Positions 29,584 through 37,649 of a stretch of DNA of 64,000 nt are shown piece by piece (the first letter of the stretch is position 1; each line of letters begins with the position of its first letter). Position numbers and translations under genes: made by a program. The notes under the pieces were generated by a model, which was not told the DNA's origin, made no database searches, and saw nothing but the letters and a program-made list of their open reading frames with translations. Where the stretch lies: positions 124,001 to 188,000 of the forward strand of contig NZ_JARFYN010000008.1 in the NCBI RefSeq assembly GCF_030272695.1. Reading direction: 5' to 3'. The stretch is from Martinezella calliandrae. GTDB taxonomy: Bacteria; Pseudomonadota; Alphaproteobacteria; Rhizobiales; Rhizobiaceae.

Positions 29584-29913
29584 ATGACAAACATACCTGA
29601 AAGCCTGGATCCGCTTGTTATTGCGGAGGAATGGTCGTCCGCCGGCCGTACGGTGGCGCTGGCGACCGTCGTCGATACCTGGGGGTCTGCGCCGCGCCCC
29701 ACGGGTAGCCATCTCGTCATCGACAGCGAGGGCAATTTTCACGGCTCGGTCTCCGGCGGTTGTGTGGAAGGCGCCGTCATCACCGAGGCGCTGGATGTGA
29801 TCGAAAGCGGCAAGGCCCGTATGCTCGACTTCGGCGTGGCGGATGAAACCGCCTGGCGCGTCGGCCTCTCCTGCGGCGGTCGCATTCGGGTTTATGTCGA
29901 GAGGCTCAACTGA
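29584..29913 (+). CDS. XdhC/CoxI-family protein, N-terminal domain only
   Basis: A 109-residue protein equal to the N-terminal domain of XdhC/CoxI, the chaperone that binds molybdenum cofactor, protects its sulfurated form and hands it to xanthine-dehydrogenase-like enzymes. Conserved blocks: ALATVVDTWGSAPRPTGSHL, GSVSGGCVEGAVITEA and a final LSCGGRIRVYVE with the conserved cysteines. The rest of a full-length XdhC is encoded by the next gene, whose ATG shares one base with this gene's stop, so the protein is split in two subunits. Confidence 0.9.
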   Translation: MTNIPESLDPLVIAEEWSSAGRTVALATVVDTWGSAPRPTGSHLVIDSEGNFHGSVSGGCVEGAVITEALDVIESGKARMLDFGVADETAWRVGLSCGGRIRVYVERLN

Positions 29914-30620
29914 TGGACCGTCAGATTCTGACGAGACTGAACGCGCTGCGGCGCGCGCGCCAAGCGGTGATCCTGGCCACCGACCTCTCGGGCGGACCGG
30001 GCCGGCTGATCGTCGAGGGTGACGCGGTCGACGGTACGCTTGCTGATGCCGTCGCTTCCGTCTTCCGCTCGGGAAAATCCGCGACCGTCGAGATCGGTGA
30101 ACAGAGCTTCTTCCTCAACGTTCATCTGCCGCCGCCGCATATCGTCGTCATCGGCGCAGTGCATATCAGCCAGGTGTTGGCTCAGATGGCGGGGCTCGCC
30201 GGCTTCGACATCCGCATCATCGATCCGCGCACCGCTTTTGCGACGCCCGAGCGTTTCGATGGCGTCGATCTTACTGCCGACTGGCCGGTGGATGTCCTGA
30301 AGGAGCGGCCGCTCGACGCCTATACGGCCCTAGTCGCAGTCACCCATGATCCGAAGATCGATGATTTCCCGATTGCCGAAGCGCTGAAGGTCGGGTGTTT
30401 CTACGTCGGAGCGCTCGGCAGTCGCAAGACGCATGCGAGCCGGCTTGCGCGATTGATTGATCAGGGTCTCGCAGACGCCGATCTCGCGCGGATTCACGCC
30501 CCTATCGGCCTTCCGATCGGCGCGTCGAGTCCGGCGGAAATCGCGGTCGCCATCCTGGCGGAGATCATCGGGGCACTGCGCGGTCGCGATGTTTCATCAC
30601 CGAAGGGTTTCAAACGATGA
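29913..30620 (+). CDS. XdhC/CoxF-family protein, Rossmann C-terminal domain
   Basis: A 235-residue protein. Residues 10-75 are a short linker domain; from about 75 on it is the XdhC C-terminal Rossmann-like fold: PPHIVVIGAVHISQVLAQMA, GFDIRIIDPRTAFATPERF, LVAVTHDPKIDDFPI, GCFYVGALGSRKTHASR and IHAPIGLPIGASSPAEIAV. With the upstream N-terminal domain it makes a two-piece XdhC. Translation is coupled at both ends: the start overlaps the preceding stop by one base and its own stop overlaps the next ATG (ATGA). Confidence 0.9.
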   Translation: MDRQILTRLNALRRARQAVILATDLSGGPGRLIVEGDAVDGTLADAVASVFRSGKSATVEIGEQSFFLNVHLPPPHIVVIGAVHISQVLAQMAGLAGFDIRIIDPRTAFATPERFDGVDLTADWPVDVLKERPLDAYTALVAVTHDPKIDDFPIAEALKVGCFYVGALGSRKTHASRLARLIDQGLADADLARIHAPIGLPIGASSPAEIAVAILAEIIGALRGRDVSSPKGFKR

Positions 30621-32251
30621 TCTTCGGTGATTTCATGACGGCAGAGGCGGAAGGTGCGGTGCTCGCGCATTCGATCCGATTGCCCGAAGGCGGCCTTCCC
30701 AAGGGGCATGTGCTTGACCGCGGCGATCTCGATCGGCTCGCGGCCGCCAATATCAGCCGCGTTACCGCCGCAAGAATCGAACTTGACGATTTGATGGAAA
30801 ACGAAGCCGCCGCACGGCTGGCCCGGGCGATTGCGCCGGATCATCTGACCTTCTCCGAAGCGGCCACTGGGCGCGTCAATGTTCATAGCGCGGTCGACGG
30901 TCTGTTCGTCGCAAACCGCGCCGCCGTCGATCGGCTGAACCGCGTCGATCCGGCGATCACGCTTGCCTGTCTTGCCGATCATGTGCCGGTGCGCCGCGGC
31001 GACATGGTGGCGACCTTCAAGATCATTCCGCTGGCGGTTTCGGGTCAAAAGGTTGCCGCTGGCGTTGACATCCTGGAACAAGCTATTGTCTTCGAGGTCA
31101 AGCCCTTCAAGCCGCATGCGGCATCGCTCGTTGCGACCGAATTGCCGTCGCTGAAGACCTCCGTGATGGACAAGACGGCACGCATTTTTTCGCAACGGCT
31201 ACAGCTTGCCGGCAGCACACTGGAGCGAGAAGAGCGGGTGGCCCATCGCGCGCCTGCGGTCGCGGAAGCGATCGGCAATGCACTGCGGGCGACCGATCGA
31301 TTGCCAAAACTCGTCGTCGTCTTTGGCGCATCAGCTGTCATCGACGCTGGCGACGTCATTCCTGAGGCCATCCGGCTTGCCGGCGGCGACGTCATCCAGG
31401 TCGGCATGCCGGTCGATCCCGGCAATCTGCTGGTGCTCGGCAAGGTCGGCGATGTCTATGTCGTCGGCGCGCCCGGCTGTGCCCGCAGTCCGAAGGAAAA
31501 TGGTTTCGACTGGGTGCTGGATCGAATCCTCGCCGGCGAGAATCCGACGCCGCAGGACATCAGCGGCATGGGCGTCGGGGGGCTTCTCATGGAAATTCAG
31601 TCGCGGCCGAGACCGCGCGACATCATCGTCAAACCGGAGACGCATATCTCTGTTGCCGTCGTCCTTCTCGCCGCCGGCCAGGCACGCCGCATGGGCGAGG
31701 GTGGGCCGCACAAGCTTTTGGCGGAGTTCGACGGCCAACCCCTGGTGCGCCGCTCCGCAGCCACGGCTTTGGCAAGCGGAGCTGCCGCCGTTGTCGCGGT
31801 CACCGGCCATCGCCGCGAAGAGATCGAGCAGGCGCTTGCCGGTCTGCCGGTCGAGCAGGCCCACAATCCGGACTATGCGTCCGGGATGGCAAGCTCGCTG
31901 GTTGCCGGCGTCAGCGCCGCGGTTGCGCAACGCGCTGACGGCGTATTGGTCATGCTGGCCGACATGCCGGGTGTTACCAGCGACGACCTGAAGGCGCTGA
32001 TTGCGGCCTTCCGCAGGGCGAACGGTCAGGCGATCGTGCGCGCCGTGTCGCGCGGCAAGCGCGGCAATCCCGTCATTCTGCCGCACGCCGTGTTCGACGC
32101 CGTGATGCGGCTTGAAGGCGATGTCGGCGCCCGGCATATCATCGAGACCGCCGGACTTTCCGTCGTCGACGTCGATATTGGCGATGCCGCGCATCTAGAT
32201 GTCGACACGCCCGAAGCCGTGTTGGCCGCCGGCGGCATTTTAAAGGGGTAG
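30617..32251 (+). CDS. Fusion of a molybdopterin-binding domain and a MobA/MocA-like nucleotidyltransferase
   Basis: A 544-residue two-domain protein. Residues 1-340 resemble molybdopterin-binding (MoeA/CinA-type) proteins, with VVVFGASAVIDAGDVIPEAI and ARSPKENGFDWVLDRILAG. Residues 345-544 are an NTP-transferase of the MocA/MobA type, with the nucleotide loop VLLAAGQARRMG, LVRRSAATAL and LADMPGVTSDDL. Such fusions finish the cofactor of molybdenum hydroxylases by adding CMP to molybdopterin. It overlaps the XdhC C-terminal gene by four bases (ATGA) and closes the operon. Confidence 0.88.
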   Translation: MIFGDFMTAEAEGAVLAHSIRLPEGGLPKGHVLDRGDLDRLAAANISRVTAARIELDDLMENEAAARLARAIAPDHLTFSEAATGRVNVHSAVDGLFVANRAAVDRLNRVDPAITLACLADHVPVRRGDMVATFKIIPLAVSGQKVAAGVDILEQAIVFEVKPFKPHAASLVATELPSLKTSVMDKTARIFSQRLQLAGSTLEREERVAHRAPAVAEAIGNALRATDRLPKLVVVFGASAVIDAGDVIPEAIRLAGGDVIQVGMPVDPGNLLVLGKVGDVYVVGAPGCARSPKENGFDWVLDRILAGENPTPQDISGMGVGGLLMEIQSRPRPRDIIVKPETHISVAVVLLAAGQARRMGEGGPHKLLAEFDGQPLVRRSAATALASGAAAVVAVTGHRREEIEQALAGLPVEQAHNPDYASGMASSLVAGVSAAVAQRADGVLVMLADMPGVTSDDLKALIAAFRRANGQAIVRAVSRGKRGNPVILPHAVFDAVMRLEGDVGARHIIETAGLSVVDVDIGDAAHLDVDTPEAVLAAGGILKG

Positions 32252-32254
32252 GGC

Positions 32255-32575
32255 ATGGATAATATCGAGATCGAAGAGATGTTCCAGGCGCTTGGGCCGG
32301 TAACGATCAAGCGCATGTTTGGCGGCAAGGGCGTCTATCATATGGGCCGTATCGTCGCAGTCGAAGTGAGCGACGAGATGCTGCTAAAAGCAGACGAGGT
32401 CAGCGCTGCGGAATTCGAGGCGGCCGGCGCCAGGCGCTGGGCCTACGAAGGCAGGAAGGGCAAGCCCGTCAATATGCCCTATTGGTCGATCCCCGATGAT
32501 GCTTTCGATGATCCGGATATCATGGCACGCTGGGTGAGGCTGGCTTATGAGGCGGCCGTAAGGGCCGAAAAGTAG
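32255..32575 (+). CDS. TfoX N-terminal-domain protein
   Basis: A 106-residue protein with the TfoX/Sxy N-terminal domain: EMFQALGPVTIKRMFGGKGVYHMGR, LLKADEVSAAEFEAAGARRW and VNMPYWSIPDDAFDD. In gamma-proteobacteria TfoX/Sxy switches on competence with CRP; this single-domain form in rhizobia has no known role. It starts three bases after the molybdenum operon, so it may be read through from it, and it converges with the Nudix gene with three bases between stops. Confidence 0.9.
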   Translation: MDNIEIEEMFQALGPVTIKRMFGGKGVYHMGRIVAVEVSDEMLLKADEVSAAEFEAAGARRWAYEGRKGKPVNMPYWSIPDDAFDDPDIMARWVRLAYEAAVRAEK

Positions 32576-32578
32576 GGT

Positions 32579-33001
32579 TCAGCGGAACGCGTCTTCACTC
32601 AGATGCGCAATCGCCGCATGCGCAAAAGCCGATAGCGGCTGCGGTAGCTCGCTGCGGCCAAACCATCCGAAATCGGAGAGCTTGTCAGGCTCGACGAGGC
32701 GCGCCTCCCCTTTAAAATCTTGGGTGACGTAGATCAAGGAAATCCAGTGCTGGCGGTCGGCTTCGACAATAACTTCCGTGGTGCAAAGGTGGTCGACATG
32801 GCCGATTGAAAGGCCGCTTTCCTCTTCAGCCTCGCGGATGGCCGCGTCCTCGGCCGGCTCCATGTGGTCGACCTTGCCGCCGACGATGCTCCAGAAGCCA
32901 GCCTCCGGCGCCTTGAGGCGCTTGTAGAGCAACAGCTTACCGTCCCGCAAAATTGCAAGACCGGTTCCTAGTCCTGGGAAGTCGATGCCGGGTTTCCCCA
33001 T
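32579..33001 (-). CDS. Nudix hydrolase
   Basis: A 140-residue Nudix pyrophosphatase. The full Nudix box is present: GGKVDHMEPAEDAAIREAEE then ESGL (about residues 41-64, pattern GX5EX7REUXEEXGU). The start GLGTGLAILRDGKLLLYKRL and FWSIVGGK resemble the MutT-like, ADP-ribose or NADH pyrophosphatase branches; substrate cannot be decided. The ATG is at 33001, 15 bases after the stop of the helicase gene, so the two may share a transcript. Confidence 0.92.
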   Translation of the reverse strand: MGKPGIDFPGLGTGLAILRDGKLLLYKRLKAPEAGFWSIVGGKVDHMEPAEDAAIREAEEESGLSIGHVDHLCTTEVIVEADRQHWISLIYVTQDFKGEARLVEPDKLSDFGWFGRSELPQPLSAFAHAAIAHLSEDAFR

Positions 33002-33015
33002 GCCGCCTGGCCCTA

Positions 33016-34527
33016 TCAGCCCTTGGCGTTGGCGACAATCAGCATGAAAGCAGGGATATCGTCGCCGAAGCCGACCGGCGTCGGGCCGTCGTCCTGATCG
33101 CGATAGCGATTGCGGCGCTCGCGATTGTCGTCGTTGGCAGCGGGGAAGGGCCGGTGGCTGTTACGAGAACCGCTATTGGACTTGTTGTTGCTCTCAGACT
33201 TGCGCTCGTTTCTCACGCTTTCGGCCTTTGCTGGTGCTGCTTCCATCACATCGACATCATTATCCTCGACGTCGATATCAGATTTATGACTCGAGGCGCC
33301 ACGGCCTCCGCGGCTGCGATCGCGGCCTCTGCTCTTGGAATCGCGACGACGGGAGGAACGGTCGTCGTCCCGGCTTTCTTCTGCCGGCGGCAGCGACGAC
33401 AGGTCGCCATTCAGCCATTCGACATTTTCGCCGATCAGCTTTTCGATTGCATCGGCATGTTTGGTATCGCGCTTCGTCACGATGGTGAACGCGGAACCTG
33501 AGCGACCGGCGCGGCCAGTGCGGCCGATACGGTGAACATAATCTTCCGAATGGATTGGAACATCGAAATTGAAAACGTGGCCGACATCGGGAAGATCAAG
33601 GCCGCGTGCCGCGACGTCAGAGGCTACGAGAAGCTGGATATTGCCGTCTCGGAAATTCTGCAGCATCGTCGTGCGCGAACGCTGATCCATATCGCCATGC
33701 AGCGCGCCGACCGAGAAACCGTGGCGTTCCAGCGATCGGAAAAGATCTGCGACATCCTTCTTGCGATTGCAGAAGATGATGGCGTTCTTCAAATCGGTCT
33801 GAGAGCGGATGAGATCGCGCAGCGTGGCGCGCTTCTCGTAATCCTTGCCGTGCGAGGCGACGAAACGCTGCGTGACCGTCTTTGCCGTCGAGGCCGGCTT
33901 GGCGACTTCAACGCGCTCCGGATTTTGCAGGAAGCGATCCGCAAGCTTCTGGATTTCGCCCGGCATCGTGGCCGAGAAGAACAGCGTCTGGCGCGTAAAG
34001 GGGATAAGCTTGGCGATGCGCTCGATATCCGGGATGAAGCCCATGTCCAGCATGCGGTCGGCTTCGTCGATGACGAAGATTTCGACGGCGCTCATCAACA
34101 GCTTGCCGCGCTCGAAATGGTCGAGCAGGCGGCCGGGCGTGCAGATCAGCACGTCGGCGCCGCGCTCCAGCTTGCGGTCCTGATCTTCGAAGGAGACGCC
34201 GCCAATCAGCAGAGCGATGTTCAGGCGATGGTTCTTGCCGTATTTCTCGAAATTCTCGGCAACCTGTGCTGCGAGTTCGCGCGTCGGCTCAAGGATCAGG
34301 GTGCGTGGCATGCGCGCCCGGGCGCGGCCCTTTTCCAAAAGCGTCAGCATCGGCAGGACGAAGGACGCGGTCTTGCCGGTACCCGTCTGCGCGATGCCGC
34401 AGATATCACGACGCTGCAGCGCAAAAGGAATTGCGCCGGCTTGGATCGGAGTCGGTGTGGTGTAGCCCGCGTCTGTAACCGCGGATAGGACTTTTTGGCT
34501 CAGGCCAAGGTCAGCAAATGTTGTCAA
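33016..34527 (-). CDS. DEAD-box RNA helicase (RhlE-like)
   Basis: A 503-residue helicase if started at TTG 34527 (MTTFADLGLSQKVL, the normal family start). Motifs in order: Q-motif GYTTPTPIQ, I AQTGTGKT, Ia EPTRELA, Ib TPGRLLDH, II DEAD, III SATMP, IV IIFCNRKK, V VASDVAARGLD, VI HRIGRTGRAG. After residue 375 a long, charged, Arg/Ser/Gly-rich tail follows (SRRRDSKSRGRDRSRGGRG, NNKSNSGSRNSHR), probably a disordered RNA-binding region. It would remodel rRNA or mRNA structure, for example in cold adaptation. Upstream ATGs at 34587 or 34659 are possible starts but add residues not typical of the family. Confidence 0.92.
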   Translation of the reverse strand: MTTFADLGLSQKVLSAVTDAGYTTPTPIQAGAIPFALQRRDICGIAQTGTGKTASFVLPMLTLLEKGRARARMPRTLILEPTRELAAQVAENFEKYGKNHRLNIALLIGGVSFEDQDRKLERGADVLICTPGRLLDHFERGKLLMSAVEIFVIDEADRMLDMGFIPDIERIAKLIPFTRQTLFFSATMPGEIQKLADRFLQNPERVEVAKPASTAKTVTQRFVASHGKDYEKRATLRDLIRSQTDLKNAIIFCNRKKDVADLFRSLERHGFSVGALHGDMDQRSRTTMLQNFRDGNIQLLVASDVAARGLDLPDVGHVFNFDVPIHSEDYVHRIGRTGRAGRSGSAFTIVTKRDTKHADAIEKLIGENVEWLNGDLSSLPPAEESRDDDRSSRRRDSKSRGRDRSRGGRGASSHKSDIDVEDNDVDVMEAAPAKAESVRNERKSESNNKSNSGSRNSHRPFPAANDDNRERRNRYRDQDDGPTPVGFGDDIPAFMLIVANAKG

Positions 34528-34710
34528 AGGGAAAACTATTTCCGTTCCGGTTCGGTCGAACACTCGTGAGTCGACACGCTCAAGCATGCCGCGATGCAGC
34601 GCGACATAAAACCAAATACCCGCCAAGTCAAGGAAAGCGGGCGCTTCAGAAAGCTTCAAAGCAATAGATAACGCAATTTTTAGATTAGCGCCAGATTTGT
34701 TGCTCGTTTG

Positions 34711-36084
34711 TCACAATTCTCGCGGTGAAATTGTGCCAAGGCCACTCATATAACTCGCGAGCTTCGTGCCCGCATTGATGAAATACATCGGGTCGATCGG
34801 GTGGCCGTTCTCGCGGACTTCATAGTGAAGATGCGTCCCGGTCGAACGTCCCGTGCTGCCAGCAAGGCCGATGGTGTCGCCGGTCTTGACCATATCGCCG
34901 GGTCTGACCAGGATTTCCGCCATATGGCCGTAACGTGTGGAGACGCCATCGCCATGGTCGATCTCGACCATGTTGCCGTAACCGCCGGCCCAGGCCGCGG
35001 AGACAATCCTGCCTGCGGCCGTGGCTTTGACCTTTTCTCCGGGATTGAAATGGAAATCGGTGCCAGTATGCAGCGCCAGCTTGCCGAAGAAAGGGTCCTT
35101 GCGATTGCCGAAGGGGCTGGTGATCAGCTTACCCGGCGCAGGATTGCGGAAGGGCAGGCTTTCGGCGGCACTACGTATGGTCTCCAGGCGCGTTAAAGCC
35201 GTGTCGAGATCGGCCATGGACTGATCGAATTGATCGACTTTCTCCGGCGCAACATAGGGACCGCCAACGCCTCCATCGTCATTTGCGGGATCATCACCCT
35301 TGATTTCAGCGCTTGCCGTTGCGGTCGGAACCTTGACGCCGACATTCTGCATGATTGACTGGATATCATCGGCGGTCTCGGACGCGCCGTTGGTCAGATG
35401 CCGCACGCGGGCCAGTTGATCCTGTTCAATATGTTTGAGCGACAACGTGACCTTCGAGAACACACGGTCGGCCCGATCGGCAACGGTTTCAGGGGCCGGA
35501 ACATAGGCGAGGGTGGAATTGTCGGGTGTGGCGTCGGCAGGCCGGCCGCTCGACAGAAGCTTCTCGATCGATTTCAGCCCTCCCGTCAGCTCCGCGTGAT
35601 CGCCCTTATCTGCGTCGTCGCCTTTGGCCGCTGCCGCACTTGCACCGGAAGGCGCATCCTTGCTCATCAGGCCGGAATTTTCGGCGCGGTCGAGGAGCGT
35701 ATCGAGTTTTCCGTGGCGCGAAGACAAAGCCTGCTGTTGTTTCATCAGCTTGTCGACTTTTTCCTCGACCACCTGCTGGTCTAGAAGCTGACGCGACGTC
35801 ACGCGGTCGACCTGTGCGCGGAGCGCCGCAATACGGTCCTCGTAGTCATATTGCATGCGCGCCTGCCGGGCGATGGTGGCGCCAATCAGGTCATCGCGCA
35901 GCACGAGATAGGAGGTGGCGAGGAGATAGCCAATCGAAAAGACACCGACCAGGCATACGGCAAGCACAGTCATCCATGGGCGCACGGTCATGTGACGCAC
36001 GCTATCACCGCTTGCCACAATGATAGTGTGCTGCCGCTTCTGCTTGCCGAAAACCCGGTTCTGAGGCTTGGCTGTCACCGACAT
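34711..36084 (-). CDS. M23/LytM-family peptidase with membrane anchor and coiled coil
   Basis: A 457-residue cell-wall enzyme. A short cytoplasmic start (RQHTIIVASGDSVRHMTVRP) is followed by one membrane helix (VLAVCLVGVFSIGYLLATSYLV), a long coiled coil (RIAALRAQVDRVTSRQLLDQ ... KLMKQQQALSSRHGKLDTLL), an Ala/Asp-rich linker and the C-terminal LytM domain. All zinc ligands are there: HTGTDFHF (His and Asp) and HLHYEV (HxH). It should cut peptidoglycan cross-links or, with a partner, regulate amidases in division. ATG 36084 is preferred; ATG 36108 is an alternative. Confidence 0.87.
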   Translation of the reverse strand: MSVTAKPQNRVFGKQKRQHTIIVASGDSVRHMTVRPWMTVLAVCLVGVFSIGYLLATSYLVLRDDLIGATIARQARMQYDYEDRIAALRAQVDRVTSRQLLDQQVVEEKVDKLMKQQQALSSRHGKLDTLLDRAENSGLMSKDAPSGASAAAAKGDDADKGDHAELTGGLKSIEKLLSSGRPADATPDNSTLAYVPAPETVADRADRVFSKVTLSLKHIEQDQLARVRHLTNGASETADDIQSIMQNVGVKVPTATASAEIKGDDPANDDGGVGGPYVAPEKVDQFDQSMADLDTALTRLETIRSAAESLPFRNPAPGKLITSPFGNRKDPFFGKLALHTGTDFHFNPGEKVKATAAGRIVSAAWAGGYGNMVEIDHGDGVSTRYGHMAEILVRPGDMVKTGDTIGLAGSTGRSTGTHLHYEVRENGHPIDPMYFINAGTKLASYMSGLGTISPREL

Positions 36085-36194
36085 CTCCCAATCGATACCT
36101 CTTGGCATCCATTGAAGAATTACACGGAATTATGGTTAACGATTGCTTTCCACTCCACCCCTAGAAAACAAAAAAACTCTTATAGTTTAGTATG

Positions 36195-37037
36195 TTAGGT
36201 ATTGCTTGTGGACGTCAGCGAGCGATAGAAGGAGGGGGTTAGACCAGCTTCGGCACGGGCAATATCGTTAAACGGCGCTTTCAGCTGACCGCGGAAATTG
36301 GCGCGTACCAGGTCCTGGAACGTGCGCGCGGGATCGCGCCGCTCACGCGCGCAGAGAAAGCGGAACCATTTTGCGCCGACGGCAACGTGCCCCTTTTCAT
36401 CATTGTAAATGACGTCGAGGACGGAAGCGCTCTCCATGTCGCCCGTCTCGCGCATTTTGGCTTGTAGCGCCGGCGTCACGTCGAGACCGCGGGCTTCGAG
36501 GATTAGCGGCACGACGGCAAGGCGAGCCGTGAGATCGTTGCGGGTTGCGTGCGCGGCCTGCCACAGGCCGTCATGGGCGGGCAGATCGCCATAATCGGCG
36601 CCAAGATCGCGCAAGCGTGTCCGGACCATGCGAAAATGCTTGGCCTCCTCGAAAGCAACTTGCATCCAGCCATCAAAGAACGAATGGGGCACCGGCTCGG
36701 TGGCGAAGCGCGCGACGATATCGAGCGCCAGATCGACAGCGTTGAGCTCGATATGGGCGATCGCGTGCAGCAGCGCGATACGGCCCTTGACCGTATGCAG
36801 CGAGCGCTTCTCCATATGCTTCGGCGGAACCAGTTCCGGCTTTTCCGGCCGGCCTGGTCGAACGGGCAGTGCCGGGTCGAGCGGCGAGCGCAGCGAAAGG
36901 GTGCGCCCAAACCAGCGGGTCGCCGAAACCTGAGCAAGCGCCGTCTTGCGGTCGAGATCGGCCGAGCAGATGGCGGCGATTGCGCCGCCCCGAAGCGAGG
37001 TGATGGCCTCGATTTCCACCGGCATGCTCACGGGCAT
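36195..37037 (-). CDS. DUF455 ferritin-like protein
   Basis: A 280-residue all-helical protein of the DUF455 ferritin-like group. Iron-ligand-like residues are spaced as in di-iron bundles: LLHAIAHIELNAVDLALD (E and H), VAFEEAKHFRMV (E..E..H), ILEARGLDVTPAL and VIYNDEKGHVAVGAKWFRFL (E and H). It could be a di-iron oxygenase or iron/oxidant sensor; function not established. Its ATG overlaps the stop of bcp (TGATG), so it is coupled to a peroxide-removing enzyme, which fits an oxidative-stress role by inference. Confidence 0.85.
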   Translation of the reverse strand: MPVSMPVEIEAITSLRGGAIAAICSADLDRKTALAQVSATRWFGRTLSLRSPLDPALPVRPGRPEKPELVPPKHMEKRSLHTVKGRIALLHAIAHIELNAVDLALDIVARFATEPVPHSFFDGWMQVAFEEAKHFRMVRTRLRDLGADYGDLPAHDGLWQAAHATRNDLTARLAVVPLILEARGLDVTPALQAKMRETGDMESASVLDVIYNDEKGHVAVGAKWFRFLCARERRDPARTFQDLVRANFRGQLKAPFNDIARAEAGLTPSFYRSLTSTSNT

Positions 37038-37519
37038 CAGAGCTCCTTGACCGCGGCCAAGACGTCTTCGGCATGGCCTGCCACTTTGACCTTGTCCCAG
37101 ATCTTGACGATCTTACCGTCCGCTCCGATCAGAAAGGTCGAGCGCACGACGCCCATGAAGGTCCTGCCATACATGCTCTTTTGCCGCCAGACGCCATAGG
37201 CTTCCGCCGCAACCTTCTCCTCATCGGCGGCAAGGGGGATGGAAAGGGCGTGCTTCTTCACGAACTTGTCATGGCTCCTGACTGGATCCGGTGACATGCC
37301 GAGTATGGCCGCGCCGGCCTTTTCGAAATCCGCCGCAAGCGCGGTGAAGGAGACCGATTCGGCGGTGCAGGCGGTCGTATCATCCTTGGGATAGAAGAAA
37401 AGCACCAATGGCTTGCCGGCAAAATCAATAAGGCGCACACGGCCGCCACCGTCACGCGGAAGATCGAAATATGGGGCCTGGTCGCCGATGCCCAATTCAA
37501 CCATACGGATTTCGGTCAC
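37037..37519 (-). CDS. bcp: Thioredoxin-dependent peroxiredoxin, Bcp/PrxQ type
   Basis: A 160-residue peroxiredoxin that reduces peroxides with thioredoxin. YPKDDTTACTAES holds the peroxidatic Cys (about residue 51) in the T-x-x-C context; the Bcp-type resolving Cys five residues later is not present here, so it is a 1-Cys-like variant in that helix. GDQAPYFDLP and VRSTFLIGADGKIVKIW are also typical. The ATG at 37519 or 37504 may be used. It forms a two-gene operon with the DUF455 gene. Confidence 0.9.
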   Translation of the reverse strand: MTEIRMVELGIGDQAPYFDLPRDGGGRVRLIDFAGKPLVLFFYPKDDTTACTAESVSFTALAADFEKAGAAILGMSPDPVRSHDKFVKKHALSIPLAADEEKVAAEAYGVWRQKSMYGRTFMGVVRSTFLIGADGKIVKIWDKVKVAGHAEDVLAAVKEL

Positions 37520-37649
37520 GGGAAAACCTTTCTTTTGCCGGGATTTTGGATGACACTAAGTTGCAGCCATATATACTGCACCGGTATGCCGTCCACATAG
37601 GACGCAGCGTCACCAACAAAATTGCAAAATACGAAAGGGACGCACGGGA

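Noticed and set aside
34528..34659. Earlier ATG starts for the DEAD-box helicase
   Set aside because: The added residues have no family counterpart; homologous proteins begin at the FADLGLS segment.
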